A DNA stretch of 64,000 nt from the NCBI RefSeq assembly GCF_002878395.1, contig NC_061120.1:119538585-119602584 (forward strand). Reading direction: 5' to 3'. The stretch is from Capsicum annuum. Its lineage: Eukaryota; Streptophyta; Magnoliopsida; Solanales; Solanaceae. Below the pieces are notes generated by a model. It was not told where the DNA came from. It saw nothing but the letters and a program-made list of their open reading frames with translations, and did not search any database. Of the stretch, positions 33,756-47,268 are shown piece by piece. A program made the translations under genes and the position numbers. How positions within the stretch are numbered: the stretch's first letter is position 1; every line of letters begins with the position of its first letter.

Positions 33756-36700
33756 ATATCCACTATTAAAATAACTTCTATCCTCAAAAGTAAGCGATTA
33801 GGATGTACCTGAAATCTCAAATAGGCAAGGATACTAGCTTTGGATCTCGCTCTTGATCTCCTAAGTAGTCTCCTCTACTAGATGGTGCATCCACAAAACC
33901 TTAACTACTGGAATCTTTCTAGTGCGCAACTACCTGACATCACGAGCACATATGAGCATAGGCTCCTCCACTAAGGTCAATTGCTAATCGAACTAAATGG
34001 AGTCTTATCTATTCACATGGCATGGTTTAGGAATTATCGCTGAATCATAAAACATAAAAAACCAAATGGGCATCAACAAAATCTAGGGGTAAGACTAACT
34101 CATAATCTGCACCATAAACTGTGCGATAAATCTTAAAGGGTGTAAAATATATATGTGGCTGAGCTTGTCTTTCTTGGAGCCTAATCACACAATTCATGGG
34201 AGATACACAAAGCGATGCCTGGTCACCAACTATAAATCTCAAGGCTTGAAATATATGATCCGTATAAACCTTCTATCTATGTGGAGCTGCCCTCGACCTA
34301 TCTTGAATCACCCTTACTCTATTGAATAGCTCTTGAATCAAGTAAGTACCATAAGGTATAACCACAAAGTCTCAAACTATCCAATTAGAGAACAAAACCT
34401 CCAACCATACAAAACCTAAAAAGGTGCCATCTCCATACTAAAAAAAAGCTATTATTGTACCCTAACTATTCCACTCTGACTACCTATTAGTCTGAGGATG
34501 GAGGGTATAATAAGATCCACTTGAGTCCCTTGAACCTTCTGAAAGGGACTCTGAAATCTAGAAGTAAAAATATTGCCCGAATTTGAAATAATAGATATAG
34601 GTATACCATACAAACAAACTATCTTACTAACATAGATAGGGGCTAATCTTTAGGTGTTAAAGAATACCTAAATAGGAATAAAAGATACCGACGTGGTCAT
34701 CCAATCTATATTGACTTATATACCATTAGAGCCACAGGAAAATAAGGTAAACAACTAACAAAGACCAAGGAAATTTGTTCCCATTTCCACTCAAGAGTGG
34801 GCAAAATCTGAATCAAGTCACAAAGTCCATGATGCTTTGCCTGCACCTACTAGCAACATTGGCAACGAGCTACATAGTCCACCATATCTCTATTTATACC
34901 ACTCCATCGATAATGCTTCCTCAAATCTCTATACAACTTACTTAAACGTTAGTGAATAAAAAATATAGACCTTTGAACCTCATACAAAATTGACTGAATC
35001 AAGTCATCAACCCTCAAAACACAAATGTGGCTTTCAAACATTAAAACACCCTCAATATCTATGGTTGTTCTCTTGGACTCAGCAGTCAACACCGAATCAT
35101 GAATGATACAAAATCTTTTATACATAAATTGATGACCTCAAACCTACTCAACTAGCATAAACCTCATTTCAACACTAGCAAGAATCTTCCTAGGGTTAGA
35201 AATTTCAAATTGCACCATTAAGTTAGATAAAGATTGAATGTCTCATGCCAAAAACCTTATAGAAACTAAAATACAAGCCAAGCTACCCATACTCAAAACC
35301 TTTCGGATCAAGGTGTCTACTACTATATTCGCCTTGCCTAGATTATACAAGATTGAGATATCATATTCCATAAGAAACTTTATCCATCTATGTTGAATTG
35401 AATTAATGTCTCTCTAGGTTACAAAATACTGAAGAATGTAGTGATCCACGAAGATCACAAAATGCACACCATAAAAAAATACCTCTAAATCATAATCATG
35501 AATACTACTGCCACCAACTCCAAATCAGGAGTGTGGTAGTTATGCTTATTTATCTTTAACTATCTTGACGTATAAGAAATAACTAAGTTCTATTGTATCA
35601 ACACATTACCCAAACCAATACCAAAAGCATCATAATACATAGTTTATCCCTCACCCTCAACAAGAAGAGCAATGATAGCAGATAAAGTGAGAGATCCCTT
35701 AAGCTTTCTAAAGCTCGACCCACACTTATTAGAAAATCAGAAAGGAAACTCTTTTCGAGTCTTTCTAATCGTTGGTGTAGTAATAGTAATAAAACTCTTA
35801 ATGAACCATTTATAGTAAGCGGACAAACAAAATAAATATAAACGACTAACAGAGATACAAACCTTGCCCATTACCGAATAAATTTAATCTTTGCTAGGTC
35901 TACCATTATCCTATTTTTAGACACCATATGCCTAAGGAATGACACCGACTCAAGACAAAACTAACACTTAGAGAATTTTGCATAAAATATATGATATCTT
36001 AATGTCTGGACCACTATCCTGAAATGTTGTATATACTCCTCCCTACAACTTGATTACACACAAATGTCGTTGATGAACACAATCACAAATGAATAAAAAT
36101 AAGGCCTAAACATACGGTTCATCAGATCCATAAACACGGTTGGGGCATTAGTAAATCCACAAAACATCACAAGGAACTCATAATCACCAAAAAGGATCAA
36201 AAAAGTTATTTTTGGGATATACAAACCCTGAATCCCCTAGTAACCTAACCTCAAATAAATCTTAGAGAATAATGGCTACTCTCTGAAGTTGGTTAAATAA
36301 ATAATTAATGCGAGGCATAGGATATCAAATCTCCATTATTACCTTATTGAGATGCCTATTTTCAATACATATCTTCATGGAACAATCCTTCTTCTTCACA
36401 AACAGCAAAGGTTCTCCCTAAGGAGACACACTCAGTTTAATGAAACCCTTATAAAGAAGGGATTAAAATTAAGAATTTAGCTCTTTAAGCTAAATAGGAT
36501 CAATATATTAAGGTTCCATAGAAATACGTCGGGCGCCTCACTCCAGATCAATAATAAACTCCACATCATGCTTAAGAGGAAGACTAAAGAAATCAGTAGG
36601 GAAAATATCAAGAAAATCACTAACTATAGAAATAGAGTTAAGCAATGGACTCTCCACACAAACATTATGAATAAGAAAGATAATACTTGGAACCCCTTGC

Positions 36701-38918
36701 AATAAGTCTCATAGCCCATATATATGAAATAATCCCCATGAGCTCGCAGCTTATAATTCTCTGGGACACAATTGGGGGTTAACCGGGTATGGCAAAGGTA
36801 ATTGTCTTGGCAAAATAAACTAGGACTGTATGATAGTGGATAACAGATCCATGACTCAAATCACATAAAAATCCATAATGTCTAATATAGTAAGATCTGC
36901 CTGATTATCAAACTCTAGAATAGTCAAAACAGATGATATTTTAACCCAATCTAATACTAATGATTAACCCAAGGGAGTAGATACATATAATTGCATAAAT
37001 AATTAATACCAAGATAACTATAAATTTAAGGCATAATAAACACACACATAAGAATAAGTGGATCTTGAATCAAATAAAGAAATATCCAAGTAACAACACA
37101 CTAAGATTTTACCTGTAATAATAGAATCTGAAAACTCATCCTCAAGTCTATCATGTATGGCATATTACTGACCACACCTAATACTTGATAGGGCTCCTAA
37201 TCAATGTCTTATCCCACCTTCTTGTGAGCCTACACAAGTACCCTGGGGACTACCCCTACTACCATGTATTCCACCTATAGTTGGGGGATGCACCGCTCTA
37301 GTTAGAGGAATGCTTTGACTTAAAGAAAGAACTATTCCACGACTGGGGTACTTTCTTAAGAAATAACCAAAATCTCCATAACCAGAACATGCCCCAAGTG
37401 TTCCACTTAAGAGAAAAGATTTGACTAAAAAAATAACCACCACAACTAGAATAACAAGAAGATGAACATCTCAAAGACAGACCACTACCCTGGCCAGGAC
37501 GATTAGTAAAACTAGACTAGCCTTCATCAGTAATTTAAAGTGTAGCCTGAATGGACCTGCTAAACTAATACTATTAGTAATACAGGTAATATAGAGGGTA
37601 CCTACCCATAGAACTACTACCTTTGAATCGTGATCCATTATGACTCTAATTAAAACTTACCTTATATCATAATCTCTTATTGCATCCCCTTTAGGTATGG
37701 TGATATATATCCTTCATAACCTTAGCATGATTAGAAACCTCAAAAAATGACCTAGCCACATCAACCAAACTCTATGTAGAAATACAAAGTAAAGGACCCA
37801 ATCCTCGAATAAAGTAACCAATTCTCTCTTAAGTAGAAGTCAAAATTGATGCAACGTGCCTATCCAAATCATTAAATTAAGCCTCAAACACCAAAATAGT
37901 CCTAGATCCCTTCTACAACCTGAATAAATAATCTATCTAACTATCTCTAAGGTTACAAGGCATATACTTCTCCAAAAAGACCCTAGATAACTAAGTCCAT
38001 ATAAATAGGAGAGATCTAGGTAGCATGGAATAGAGATAAGCTCTCCACCAATGTTAAGTTTCCAAGTTGGACTAAAAGGTAGTGTAATACACACCACGAG
38101 TCTCAACTTGGCCTATATTATAGAGCCTATCCACACAAGCAATCATAAACTAATACGCATCCTTGCCTGGTGCACTTATAAACGTAGGTAGAGTCAATCT
38201 CAATAATCTACACTATATCTTCTTCTCCTCAATAGACATACAAGTCTTGGAAACTACCGGTCGAGTAACTTCCAACTGGGTAACTATCGGTGCAGGAGGG
38301 ACCTCAACTCTGAGAGCCGCAGCTACAAGCTGCTCGATCGACTTTATACCAGTCTAATTCATAGACTATACACCATAAAAAAGTGAACCACTGACCAGTC
38401 ACAAATGTTAAACCAAAGAATCCCTGAGCACTGAATATGAAATAATCTCAATAGATCCTAGGCTAGACCGTAGGCTGTAGTTGGCTAGGGTAGAAGAATC
38501 TCTTGCTCGGGAGTAGGAATATGGTTTGGTGAAGGCCTCCTATCCTGGCCCTTAGTTGGGTATATATAACTAGGCTATGAATAACCTATTGGTCATTAAT
38601 AAATAGCAATAATATCCACAGGTTGGTTTCGGGACCTGTATTTTTTATAGCGATAACAGATTTCCTAGACATTGGCAAAAGAGTATAAATAATGGAATGA
38701 TTTGGAAACCATCTCGTACTATTAGCACGAAATAAGTAAAAGATGTGAAGAACTTCTTATAATTTACTATATCTTCTCAAAGATAAGAAATAGATAAGAA
38801 TTTCCTATTTTCTCAAAGATATGAAATAGATGTTATTATTATGATATGTGGTACTTTACCAAACACTTGCTTTTATACCAACAATACTGGAGAACCTAGG
38901 ATCTAATACCAATTATCA
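33756..38918 (-). pseudogene. Element E gag-pol, heavily decayed
   Basis: The full Ty3/gypsy order is recognisable on the minus strand in shifting frames. A gag zinc knuckle lies near 37380 (CSGYGDFGYFLRKYP: only the first Cys survives, Tyr at the other Cys and His positions). The RT start lies near 36480-36350 (KGFIKLSVSP, stop, GEPLLFVKKKD), with [13 protein letters not shown] and a changed catalytic box FINDIC (second position Asn) near 36050-36130. The integrase C-terminus is at 34045-34242 (FIVGDQASLCVSPMN, then ELVLPLDFVDAH). Stops and frameshifts are frequent. It is flanked by same-family LTRs on both sides, with a degraded initiator-Met-type primer site at 38899-38911. Confidence 0.7.
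38899..38911 (-). other. Degraded primer-binding site of element E
   Basis: The minus strand reads TGGTATTAGATCC, matching the initiator-Met complement (TGGTATCAGAGCC) with two changes, seven bases from the LTR start near 38919. Confidence 0.65.
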
Positions 38919-39311
38919 TTTCATGACCCAATTTTATGAGTCATGATGGCATCGACTTCATACTACTAGTAGGTAAGCCAAACCATAGCTTAAAGATATA
39001 GACAATGGTCTAACTTGGTGAAAAAGGGACTAAAAGCTAGAAATTAACATTTGAAGATCAAAAATAGTGATAAAACTATCATAATAGTCTAATATATATC
39101 AAATATCAATAATCATCCAACAACCTAGTAATATTGGTACAATAATTACTACAAATAAAATATAAGAACTAAAATAGTCAAATACAATTTGTCTTTAAAA
39201 ATAAAAGATTAGATATGGATAATAGAAGGAAAAAGTGTAACTCCAACTCCAGGAGCTCACCTAATCTCTTAAATCAATGCATCATAAGTGTCACATCAGC
39301 GGCGACGACTA
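38919..39311 (-). repeat. Right LTR of the E/F array, truncated by D
   Basis: It aligns with 5220-5625. Homology stops at GGCGACGACTA (39311), where plus-strand element D begins. The rest of this LTR is not in the window and should lie beyond the right edge, past D, G/H and I. Confidence 0.65.
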
Positions 39312-39824
39312 TATAATGACCTAATTTTTCTGATTTATGTGAAATATTCATTTTTGTTTGATTTGATCATTTTAACCCTCCAGGTGGTTGCTTTATGGTA
39401 TTTATAATGTGTGGAGATAATTTACATGACTCTTAATTAATTTCAATGTGATTTATATAGTATTATGGTTTTTGTCGTCTTGAGAATCGCTATGTTGATT
39501 TTGGTCAACATTTATTGATATGTAGATTAGATGAAAAAATGAACTGTGCTAGTAGATTCAAAATGAAAAATTTAGGGTGGTAACATGTTTTGTTATGTTT
39601 TACAGCTTTTATAACATATTTTGACCTTAATTTAAAAGTTGTGAAATTGGGTTTCGAGGGTCAACTTTGTGAAAATAATTTTTTTTGAATATATCATATT
39701 TCTATTAACTTCAGAACTTTGAACTTTATAGGGTGGCATAGTTTGTTTGTGTTATAGATATTCTAAATGAAACTCGAGTAGTCGATGGAGACTTGGATAT
39801 TTTCAAATATCCACAACTGGTTCA

Positions 39825-40115
39825 CCTCAGCTGGTGCAGCTGCTGAAGAACCACTTTGACTGTTTTAGCAGCTTGAACAAAAGTGACATGCAATCACTTT
39901 AGTTTCCATCTTCCCTAGAAGAAAGGGTTCTTTTATGACTCCTTTTCAATTTAGCGTTGGGCACTAAAGCCGCCTTTGTCAACTTTAGCGAATGGAGATA
40001 AAGGGGCCCTTGCCCGTTATAGCAGACTAGAACGCCTTGCGAATACTACTAAAAAGGTAATAGAATGCTAAATTTGTGACCACTAAATTAGCCACTTGAC
40101 CGCTGTAGCGGAACT
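39825..40115 (+). promoter_or_regulatory. TAGCGG-word cassette next to the TATA box in D's LTR
   Basis: Words of the type TTTAGCG, CACTAAAG, GCTGTAGCGG and TTAGCAGC recur. CCGCTGTAGCGG (40100-40111) is a perfect 5+5 palindrome with a 2-nt centre. The TATA-like box follows at 40126. Confidence 0.52.
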
Positions 40116-41430
40116 AGTGGCCCTGGATATAAATAATCCTTTTGTCATTTCTTCAATATTTTTTTGACTTAGAGCTTGGGATTTTTTATTTTAATAATAT
40201 CTTAATTTTCTAATCTTGGGCAAGGTCCTAAACACCTATCAATTAGTTTCCTTCAATTTCATCATTTAAATCATGTTTAAATCCAAATTTAAATGTACAA
40301 AATTGGGGATTTTAGCCCAAAAGACCTAAAAATTTTATGTCTCCAATTTAAACCCCAATTTCAACCTATTTTGACTTTGGTGACTTTATAATCTCATAAT
40401 TATCACTTTTCTCTAAATTTAATCTTCAAATAACTCCAATTCTTTATTTTAAAGTGGATTTTTGAGGTTTTACTAATAAAGCTTAAAAATGTTTTTCATT
40501 GATTTAGTCCTCACTTTTAACATATTTTTTCTTGGGTTTTTAACTATAGACTAGTAGGAGTATGGGAAAGCTATTTCAAAAATAAAATTTTTATTCTACC
40601 CTTCTTTTTGGAAAAGTCATTTTGTGGGTTCATTTTGATCCCAACTAAAAATTAGCAATATGGTTATTTTTGACTTTCTTTTGATATATAGATTCTATAT
40701 TTCTATGTTTTAGTTTATTATGATTCTGTTTGTGGGAGTAAGGATTATGATTAAAGGCCTTTTGACTAGTTTTCAGTATTTGGGTTAAGTTAAGGCTTAA
40801 CATTCTTTAGACTAGGCTGGTAAGTTAATATTGGGAGGGACAAAATCATATTAAGTATATGGGAACTAATCATGAAAATGTCTATATTATTAAGTTATGC
40901 CTATGTGGGGACCTATATATTAATGCTATTTGGAGGTTTTGGAATATTAATTGCGTTGAGTAACTATGAATGGTCCTACATGACATTATTGACATTGTGT
41001 GTGTGGAAATTAGTTGTAGTCTTATTTTATAAAAAATCCTGATGTGGTGATATTGGTGACTTTTAATGTACTTTATTCTATTAGAATATACATTATATTG
41101 AATTCATGAATGCTTGGATTAATGAGTGAATTTTGGCTCACTAGGTTGGCATATTGGTTGAATACGGAAATTTCTTATTCTGGTCAGTTGCGAGCACTAT
41201 ATACTGATATCATATTCTTTCATGAAACATTGTTACCACCATGAAAATATAAGAAATACTAGAAATATTGGCTTATTCATATAGAAAATATAACATCTTT
41301 ACAAACCTCTACTAATGAATATGATGGAGATAAGTTATGGATATTGGTTGTATATGGGTTGAAAAATAGCTCATGGATTCTATGTTGGAAGATTTAGCTT
41401 TGTAGCTATATACAAAGGTTGTGTAATAAT

Positions 41431-41487
41431 CTCTATCATTATCATCATCATCATAATCAACATCATTATCATCATCATATCCATTAA
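41431..41487. repeat. ATC/ATT trinucleotide microsatellite
   Basis: About 57 bp of imperfect ATC repeats lie inside D's LTR. Confidence 0.8.
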
Positions 41488-42419
41488 ATTTGTATTTACC
41501 TTGTATTTTTATACAATGTATTATCTTTTCTTAATGTGATACCTAACTATGTTTACTTCTTCCTTTATATTCGTATATATGATATTCATTTACTTGTTTC
41601 TCTCTCTCGTATTTCTATGGTGAGTCTGAGTAACTTAGAACTATTAGTATAGTTATTATGGGCTATCATTTAGGACATTTTCTTAGTTGTAGGTAATGTG
41701 CCCTTAGTGTGTATTTTGTATGCTTTATTTTTTACTTTGCTCAGTCAGCCTATGATACCTACTTAGTTTAAGCGTACCATACTCACCACTAAAACATGCT
41801 TTTGGTATTGATCCAGGTTTGAGTGTGCCTCACAATGGTTAATTCAGGTCGTATTTGGATGTTTTTAAGGTAGCGGTTGATTTATGCATCCAGAGTTGAC
41901 TACTTCCTTTCCTTATTTAGATTATGTTTTTATTTATATTCAGAGATAGAGTTGTTCCTTTTTTGATACATTACATATTTTGAGCTCAAGATGTATAAGT
42001 TATGTTCTTACACAATGACACCAGGTTTGGGGATTTGGTATAGCATTAGTGACATTGTATTTCTACTTTCACTATATATGTGTATGGTCTAGCTTTATTC
42101 TAAGAGAAGTTCCTTAGACATTAACGTTATTTTTGCTTTTTATTAATTTGGATGATAGACTTGTGAAAGATTATCGCGACAGATGCCATCATGACCCTTT
42201 ATTTTTGGGTTATGAAAAAATTCTATCAAAACAACTAAGTTTATACTTCTCAATAGTGTAAGAATGAGATGAATAATAATGTCACGTGGATTATTATGTA
42301 GACATCTATATCTATCTTTGATAGGCTATAATGATGTTTTTAGCAAATATCCCATATGTAGTTCCTTATTATAAAGATTTCCTTTATACCTTGGGTTCTA
42401 TGTCTTACTCAACTTTTTT

Positions 42420-43522
42420 TACATAGATGGTGCTAACTATATCTCATTAGGTTAGAGAAAAGGAGCCTTCAATAGAGGATTAAGAAAAGTCTAAAGGGTG
42501 AATTGCAAGTCATGAACGAGCTCGAGGTACTGGACGAGCATGAGGATCTGCCCTATCTAGGAGTAGCTTTAGGGTACTCTCCACTTATCCTTGGGCTTAG
42601 GATATTAGGGATATGGGCCCTATTTTTTTCAATCAAGTTCTTCTACCCATGTCTTGGAAGGTTTATTAGTTCGCTTGTTGACCCATTTATAAGGTGCTTC
42701 TTTGGGTACTCTTGGTGTTTATCCTATTTTTAGTAATAGAACTCCATCTATGCTAGATTTTTCTTATTATATTCCTCTTGTTCTGATTAAGGACCCTCTA
42801 TTAGTACCTAATTATTCTTTTAGTACTCTACAAATATTGAGTGTTGTACCTCCTTCAACACTTGCAATTAAGTATGGTCTTATGAGGTTAGGAATTCAAC
42901 TATTATTTATGCTGCCTCCTTAGGTAGGATGTTAACTTTCCAGATTGACCATGCTTTCTCTTATTGTGAGTATAGTTATGTCTTCTGAGGATCAGAAGAG
43001 GTTATAGAGGTTCACTCATTTGGTTCTCCTTATATTCAGTGGTGTTGTGGGGAAGGAGTAGAGTATGAGGTATACTTTCATTCCCTGTCTAGATATTCTT
43101 AGATATTTCAATACCAGTATTGCTAATGAATTTTAAAAAATTAGAAGTTTGTGAAGGGGATGGATATTTCTCTTTAGATTTCTATGACTAATATAGTTGT
43201 GTATAGATCTTAATTTAAGGTTATAGTAGATTATGTTTAGAAAAATGAAAGCATTCTTTAAGCATCTCAGGGGGGTTTCTAGAAGATGTGTCATATGGAA
43301 AAGATCAGAGGTCACACTTCTCAATGTAGGGATTTTAAAGGTTTCTTTGGATATCATGGTAGGCCTGTGCAGGAAACCTTGAATAGTTTAGGTAGTGGGT
43401 ATTTTGATTTATTTGTTTTTAGTGGCCATTTTGATCCAGTAGTGACTGCTCTTATTGAGTCGGGATATAAGGGGTTCTTTGTATGTGATGAGATTGGTTA
43501 TCTGGATAAGGACTGTCCTTAA
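42420..43522 (+). pseudogene. Element D gag
   Basis: The start of the reading is degraded. The recognisable end is the zinc knuckle, FFVCDEIGYLDKDCP (about 43478-43520), in which the first Cys is Phe and the His is Tyr, so zinc binding would be lost. The segment upstream (MCHMEKIRGHTSQCRDFKG) is the Lys/Arg/Gln-rich spacer usual before the knuckle. Several stops and frameshifts precede it (42503-42733 and 42702-42923 are different frames). The family role is particle assembly. Confidence 0.6.
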
Positions 43523-43636
43523 TATATGTATAGGGGAACTTTTATTTTAACTGTGAGAGGTAGGGGTTCTACCAGGGGTGCACGAGGCATAGGTAGTAGA
43601 TCCTGTTGTGTTCGCCGAGAGTTATTCAGCTAGTCG

Positions 43637-43858
43637 ATGGTCATGGATAGTCCTATGCTATACTACCATACTAGAGAAAGAGGATTTCTATGCTGTCATC
43701 ACAGGTATCATCCCTATTTTTTTACACCTGCATCTGTGTTATTTGATCTAGGATTGTCTTTTTCCTATGTGTCTGTATATTTTTCTTTGGGTTTTTATTC
43801 TACTAGTGATCCTTTTACCATGACTATTCATATATCTACCCTGCATAAGATTTTTTAG
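43637..43858 (+). pseudogene. Element D protease fragment
   Basis: The open stretch contains VLFDLGLSFSYVSVYFSLGF, corresponding to the aspartic protease active site (DPG/S type); the residue after the catalytic Asp is Leu. A DMDLL-type motif (near 44020) lies in a later frame. It would process the polyprotein. Confidence 0.65.
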
Positions 43859-44329
43859 TAGTGGATTGGGTGTATCAATCTGTGATTGTGAGTTTTACTG
43901 GGTGTTATATTGGGTAGATTTTGTTTTTATAGAGGTGATTGAATTTCTAGATGGGAACACACTGGGTATGTTCTTGTTGTTGTTATTGTAGATGTGGTTA
44001 AATTTGATGTTATTTTAGATATGGATTTGTTGTCTCCTTACCATGTTATCCTATATTGTTATGCTAAGACTATGACTTTAGCTCCATCGGGTGTGCCAAT
44101 GATAGCTTAGAAGGGTATGTTTTATTTTGGCCACAAGAGAGTTATATCTTATATTCAGACTCATTATTTGGGTGAGAGGGTATGTTTCTTTGAATTGGCT
44201 TATATTTGTGATACAAGTGTTGCTCTATCTCTTTTTTGGATTATGTTCACATTGTCCATGAGTTTATGGATATATTCCCTATGGATTTTCCATGTATTCC
44301 TATGAATCATGATATTGACTTTGCCAGTG

Positions 44330-44960
44330 ATATAGACCTAGGCACCAAGACCATTTCTATTCCACCATATTAGATGGCCCCAAATATTTTGAAGAAATTT
44401 AAGGATAGTTTGTAGGTGTCTTTAGAAAAATAATTTATCTGACTTAGTGTATCACAATGCAGTGTGTCTATCTTATTTGTACAAAAAAGAGATAGGTTTA
44501 TGCATATATGTATTGATTATGATAGTTGAACAAGGTGATGATTAAGAATAACTATCCTCTTTCTCGTATTTATGATTTATTTGATTAGCTTTAGGGTGCT
44601 TTGGTGTTTTCTATGATTAATTTGAGGTTCGGGTATCGCCATTTAATGATTAGAACTTCAGATAATCTAATGATAAGTTTTCGTACACGATACAATCATA
44701 ATTAATCTTAGATCATGTGCTTTGGGTTTACCAATACTGCAGTTGCATTCATGGTGTTGATAAACCATGTATTTCAACTATATCTCTACTCTTTTGTTAT
44801 TGTATTTATAGATGATAGCTTGGTTTATTCCTAGAAAAAGGCCAATCATGAGGAGCATTTGCAAATTTTTCTCCAAAGATTAAAAGGATGATAAGTTGTA
44901 TACTAAGTTCTCTATGTATGAGTTTTGGTGAGGGTTTTTCTTGTTGTTTGGTTATATGGT
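44330..44960 (+). pseudogene. Element D reverse transcriptase
   Basis: GTKTISIPPY (stop) MAP near 44343, then a degraded SVSQ/LFVQKRD/MCIDY block, NLRFGYRHL near 44622, and the catalytic box SFVIVFIDDSLVYS (about 44790-44832), whose two Asp codons are intact. It is followed by a stop and HEEHLQIFLQRLK. At least five stops or frame changes are present. Confidence 0.72.
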
Positions 44961-45079
44961 TCCCAAGAATGGTATTATGGTCAAGTAGGTAAGATTGCAA
45001 GAGTTTGTAATTTGCACAAGACTTACTTCTCCCATTGAGGTTCTTAGTTTTATTGTTTTAGTAGGTTACTATCAGTGTG

Positions 45080-45600
45080 ATGTTGAGGGTTTTCATTTAT
45101 GGAAACTCCATTGACCTATTTGACTCAGAAGAAGGTTTCCTTTCAATGGTCTAATGCTTGTAAGGAGATCTTTAAAATACTGAAAGAATTATTGACAACA
45201 ACTCTTATCTTGAGCTTGCACAAGGAGGGTGTGGCTTTTACTGTCATTTGTAATGCCTCATGGTATGGGTTAAGCATGGTTTTGATGCAGGAGGGTAACG
45301 TATTTTCATATGTTTCTTTAGTTGAAGCCTCATAAGAGAAATTACCTAACCCATGTTTTGGGGTTGTGTGCAGTTGCTTTTGCTTTGAAGTTATAGAGGC
45401 ACTACTTGAATGGATTCCATTTTTATATTTTCTCGGATCTTCATAGCCTTCAGTATCTCTTCACCAGAAAGATCTTACTATGAGGCAGCGCCGCATACTT
45501 TAGTTGCTTTAGGATTATGACTTATCTATTCTCTTTCATCCGGGAAAGGCTATTATGGTTGTAGATATCTTAAGACGAAAGTCGACTAAAATAGGTTACT
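45080..45600 (+). pseudogene. Element D RNase H
   Basis: [18 protein letters not shown], then FTVICNASWYGLSMVLMQ, where the first catalytic Asp (CDAS in the family) is Asn. The HSLQYLF motif near 45447 follows in another frame. Non-functional. Confidence 0.68.
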
Positions 45601-45879
45601 TCACACATCTATTAATCAAAGAGAGGTATTTGTCCTTAGAGGTTTAGTCTTTAGCTAACAAGATCTTTAGGCTTGCTATATAAATACTTCAGTGTGTTTT
45701 TGCATCTGTGGAGGCTAGGTCTTCTTGGATGGAGCAAATTGGAGATCCTTAGTTTGAGGATGTTTGTTTGAAATTGATTTAGGATAAGGCGTCAAGTGGT
45801 AGTTCTAAGGAGTCCTCACCTGATTCAAATGGTAATTTGTCAATTAGATGCCAAGTTTGTATACTGAGAGTGGGTGATT

Positions 45880-46974
45880 AGATTAGATTGATTTTGAAGG
45901 AGGCTCATTGTTTCAAGTATTCTATATATCCCTGAGTGACTAAGATGTATCGTGATTTGGGTAAACATTATTGGTGGGGCAGTGTGTGGAAGGACATAGT
46001 ACATTTTATAGCTAGTTTCTTATATTACCTATAGGTGAATACTGAGCATTTAAGACTGGGTAATGTGCTTCAGAGGTTACCCATTCCCGACTGAAAAGGA
46101 GATGGATCACTATGGACTTTTTTATTGGATTGCTTCATACTTCTCGTAGATCTGATATTGTTTGGTTTATCATAGATTGATTGACCAAATATACTTACTA
46201 TATTAATGTTCAGGTTTCTTTCAGTGCTGATAGGTTTGCTCATATCTATATTTGCGAGATTATGTCTCTTTATAGTATGCCAAAGTCTTTTATCTAAGAT
46301 CGAGGTTCAATGTTCATATTTCACTTTTGGAAGACCTTTCAGGATAAGTTGGGTACTTTAGATCATCATAGTACAACATTTCACCCCAATATTAATGGGA
46401 AACCAGAGTGAACTATTCAAGTTTCAGAGGATATGTTGCACTCTTTGTGGTGTACTTTGGTGGTAAGTGGGAGCAATGTCTAGCATTGGCAGAGTTTGCA
46501 TATAATAATAGCTACAATTTTAATTTTGATATTGGTACTTTTATGGACTTGTATGGTAGGGGTTACCACTCTCAAGTAGGTTCGTTTGAGGTGTTTAAGA
46601 TTAGACTACAAGGTATGAACCTTTTTCATGAGTTTTTGGATAGGTTCCGGTTCATTCCATATAGACATCGAGTGGCTCAGGGTAGGCAGAAGTGCTATGA
46701 AAATTGTAGACTTCATGCGTTGAATTTTGGTGTTGGTGATCGTATTTTCCTTTGAGTTTCACCCAAGAAGGGTGTGATGAGCTTTTTAAAAAAGGATATC
46801 TTTAGCCCTAAGTATACTAGGCTATTTGAGATTCTTCGAACTATTGGTGATGTGGCTATTGTGTTGGCCTTGCACCTAGACATATCAGTTGTTTATCAAA
46901 TTTTACATATTTTCATGCTTGCTATTACATTCCAAATGAGTTTTTTGTCATTTGTTGGGATTTGTTTAAGTTAG
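45880..46974 (+). pseudogene. Element D integrase
   Basis: AHCFKYSIYP (stop) VTKMYRDLGKHYWWG marks the zinc domain (about 45904-45980). The core is broken but traceable through 46130-46400. EQCLALAEFAYNNSYNFNFDIGTFMDLYG (45-55% of the way through 46408-46755 onward) and GVGDRIFL mark the end of the core and the C-terminal domain. KDIFSPKYTRLFEIL (46790-46835) continues it. I cannot trace a chromodomain with confidence before the LTR start at 47195. Confidence 0.7.
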
Positions 46975-47194
46975 ATTAGAGGTTATCTTTTGTGGAGGAT
47001 TTAGTCCTCATCTTGACTAATGATAGTAGACTGTTGAGGTCTAGAGATATTCCAGTGGAGACATCTGCCTATAGATGAGGTTAATTATGAGGTCGAGTCT
47101 GATATGCATTGTTCCTATCCCCGTCTTTTTGCTGACTTAGGAATTTTCTTTTTCCTTTAGTTTTAGGACAAACTAAATTATTAGTGGCGGATAG

Positions 47195-47268
47195 TATAAT
47201 GACCTGATTTTTGGTGATTTATGTGAAAAATTCAGTTTGGGGTGATTTGACCATTTTAACCTCATAGA
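47195..47268 (+). repeat. Element D 3' LTR fragment
   Basis: It starts TATAATGACCTGATTTTT like 39312 and follows a purine-rich TTAGTGGCGGATAG. It ends at about 47268, where the G/H LTR begins (TGTCTCCC). The possible target-site copy is ATAGA (47264-47268); its partner is outside the window. Confidence 0.65.

Larger units (their letters stand above)
39312..42216 (+). repeat. Element D 5' LTR
   Basis: About 2.9 kb. It has a word cassette (39825-40115) ending 15 bp before a TATA-like GATATAAATA (40126-40135), and an ATC-rich microsatellite near 41431-41487. It ends near TTGGGTTATGA (42205-42215). A degraded primer site (TTCTATCAAAAC, 42221-42232; 8 of 12 match the initiator-Met pattern) follows. 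No gene is present. Confidence 0.62.
39312..47268 (+). mobile_element. Element D: decayed plus-strand chromovirus-like element
   Basis: The 5' LTR is 39312-42216, the internal region about 42217-47194, and the 3' LTR starts at 47195 but is cut after about 74 bp. Both LTR starts read TATAATGACCT followed by a GATTTATGTGAAA segment. The element inserted into E's right LTR (left flank GACTA). The internal order is gag, protease, RT, RNase H, integrase, all plus strand with many breaks. Confidence 0.7.

Noticed and set aside
41431..41487. ATC microsatellite as a feature of special interest
   Set aside because: Simple trinucleotide repeats are common in plant LTRs and nothing else marks this one.
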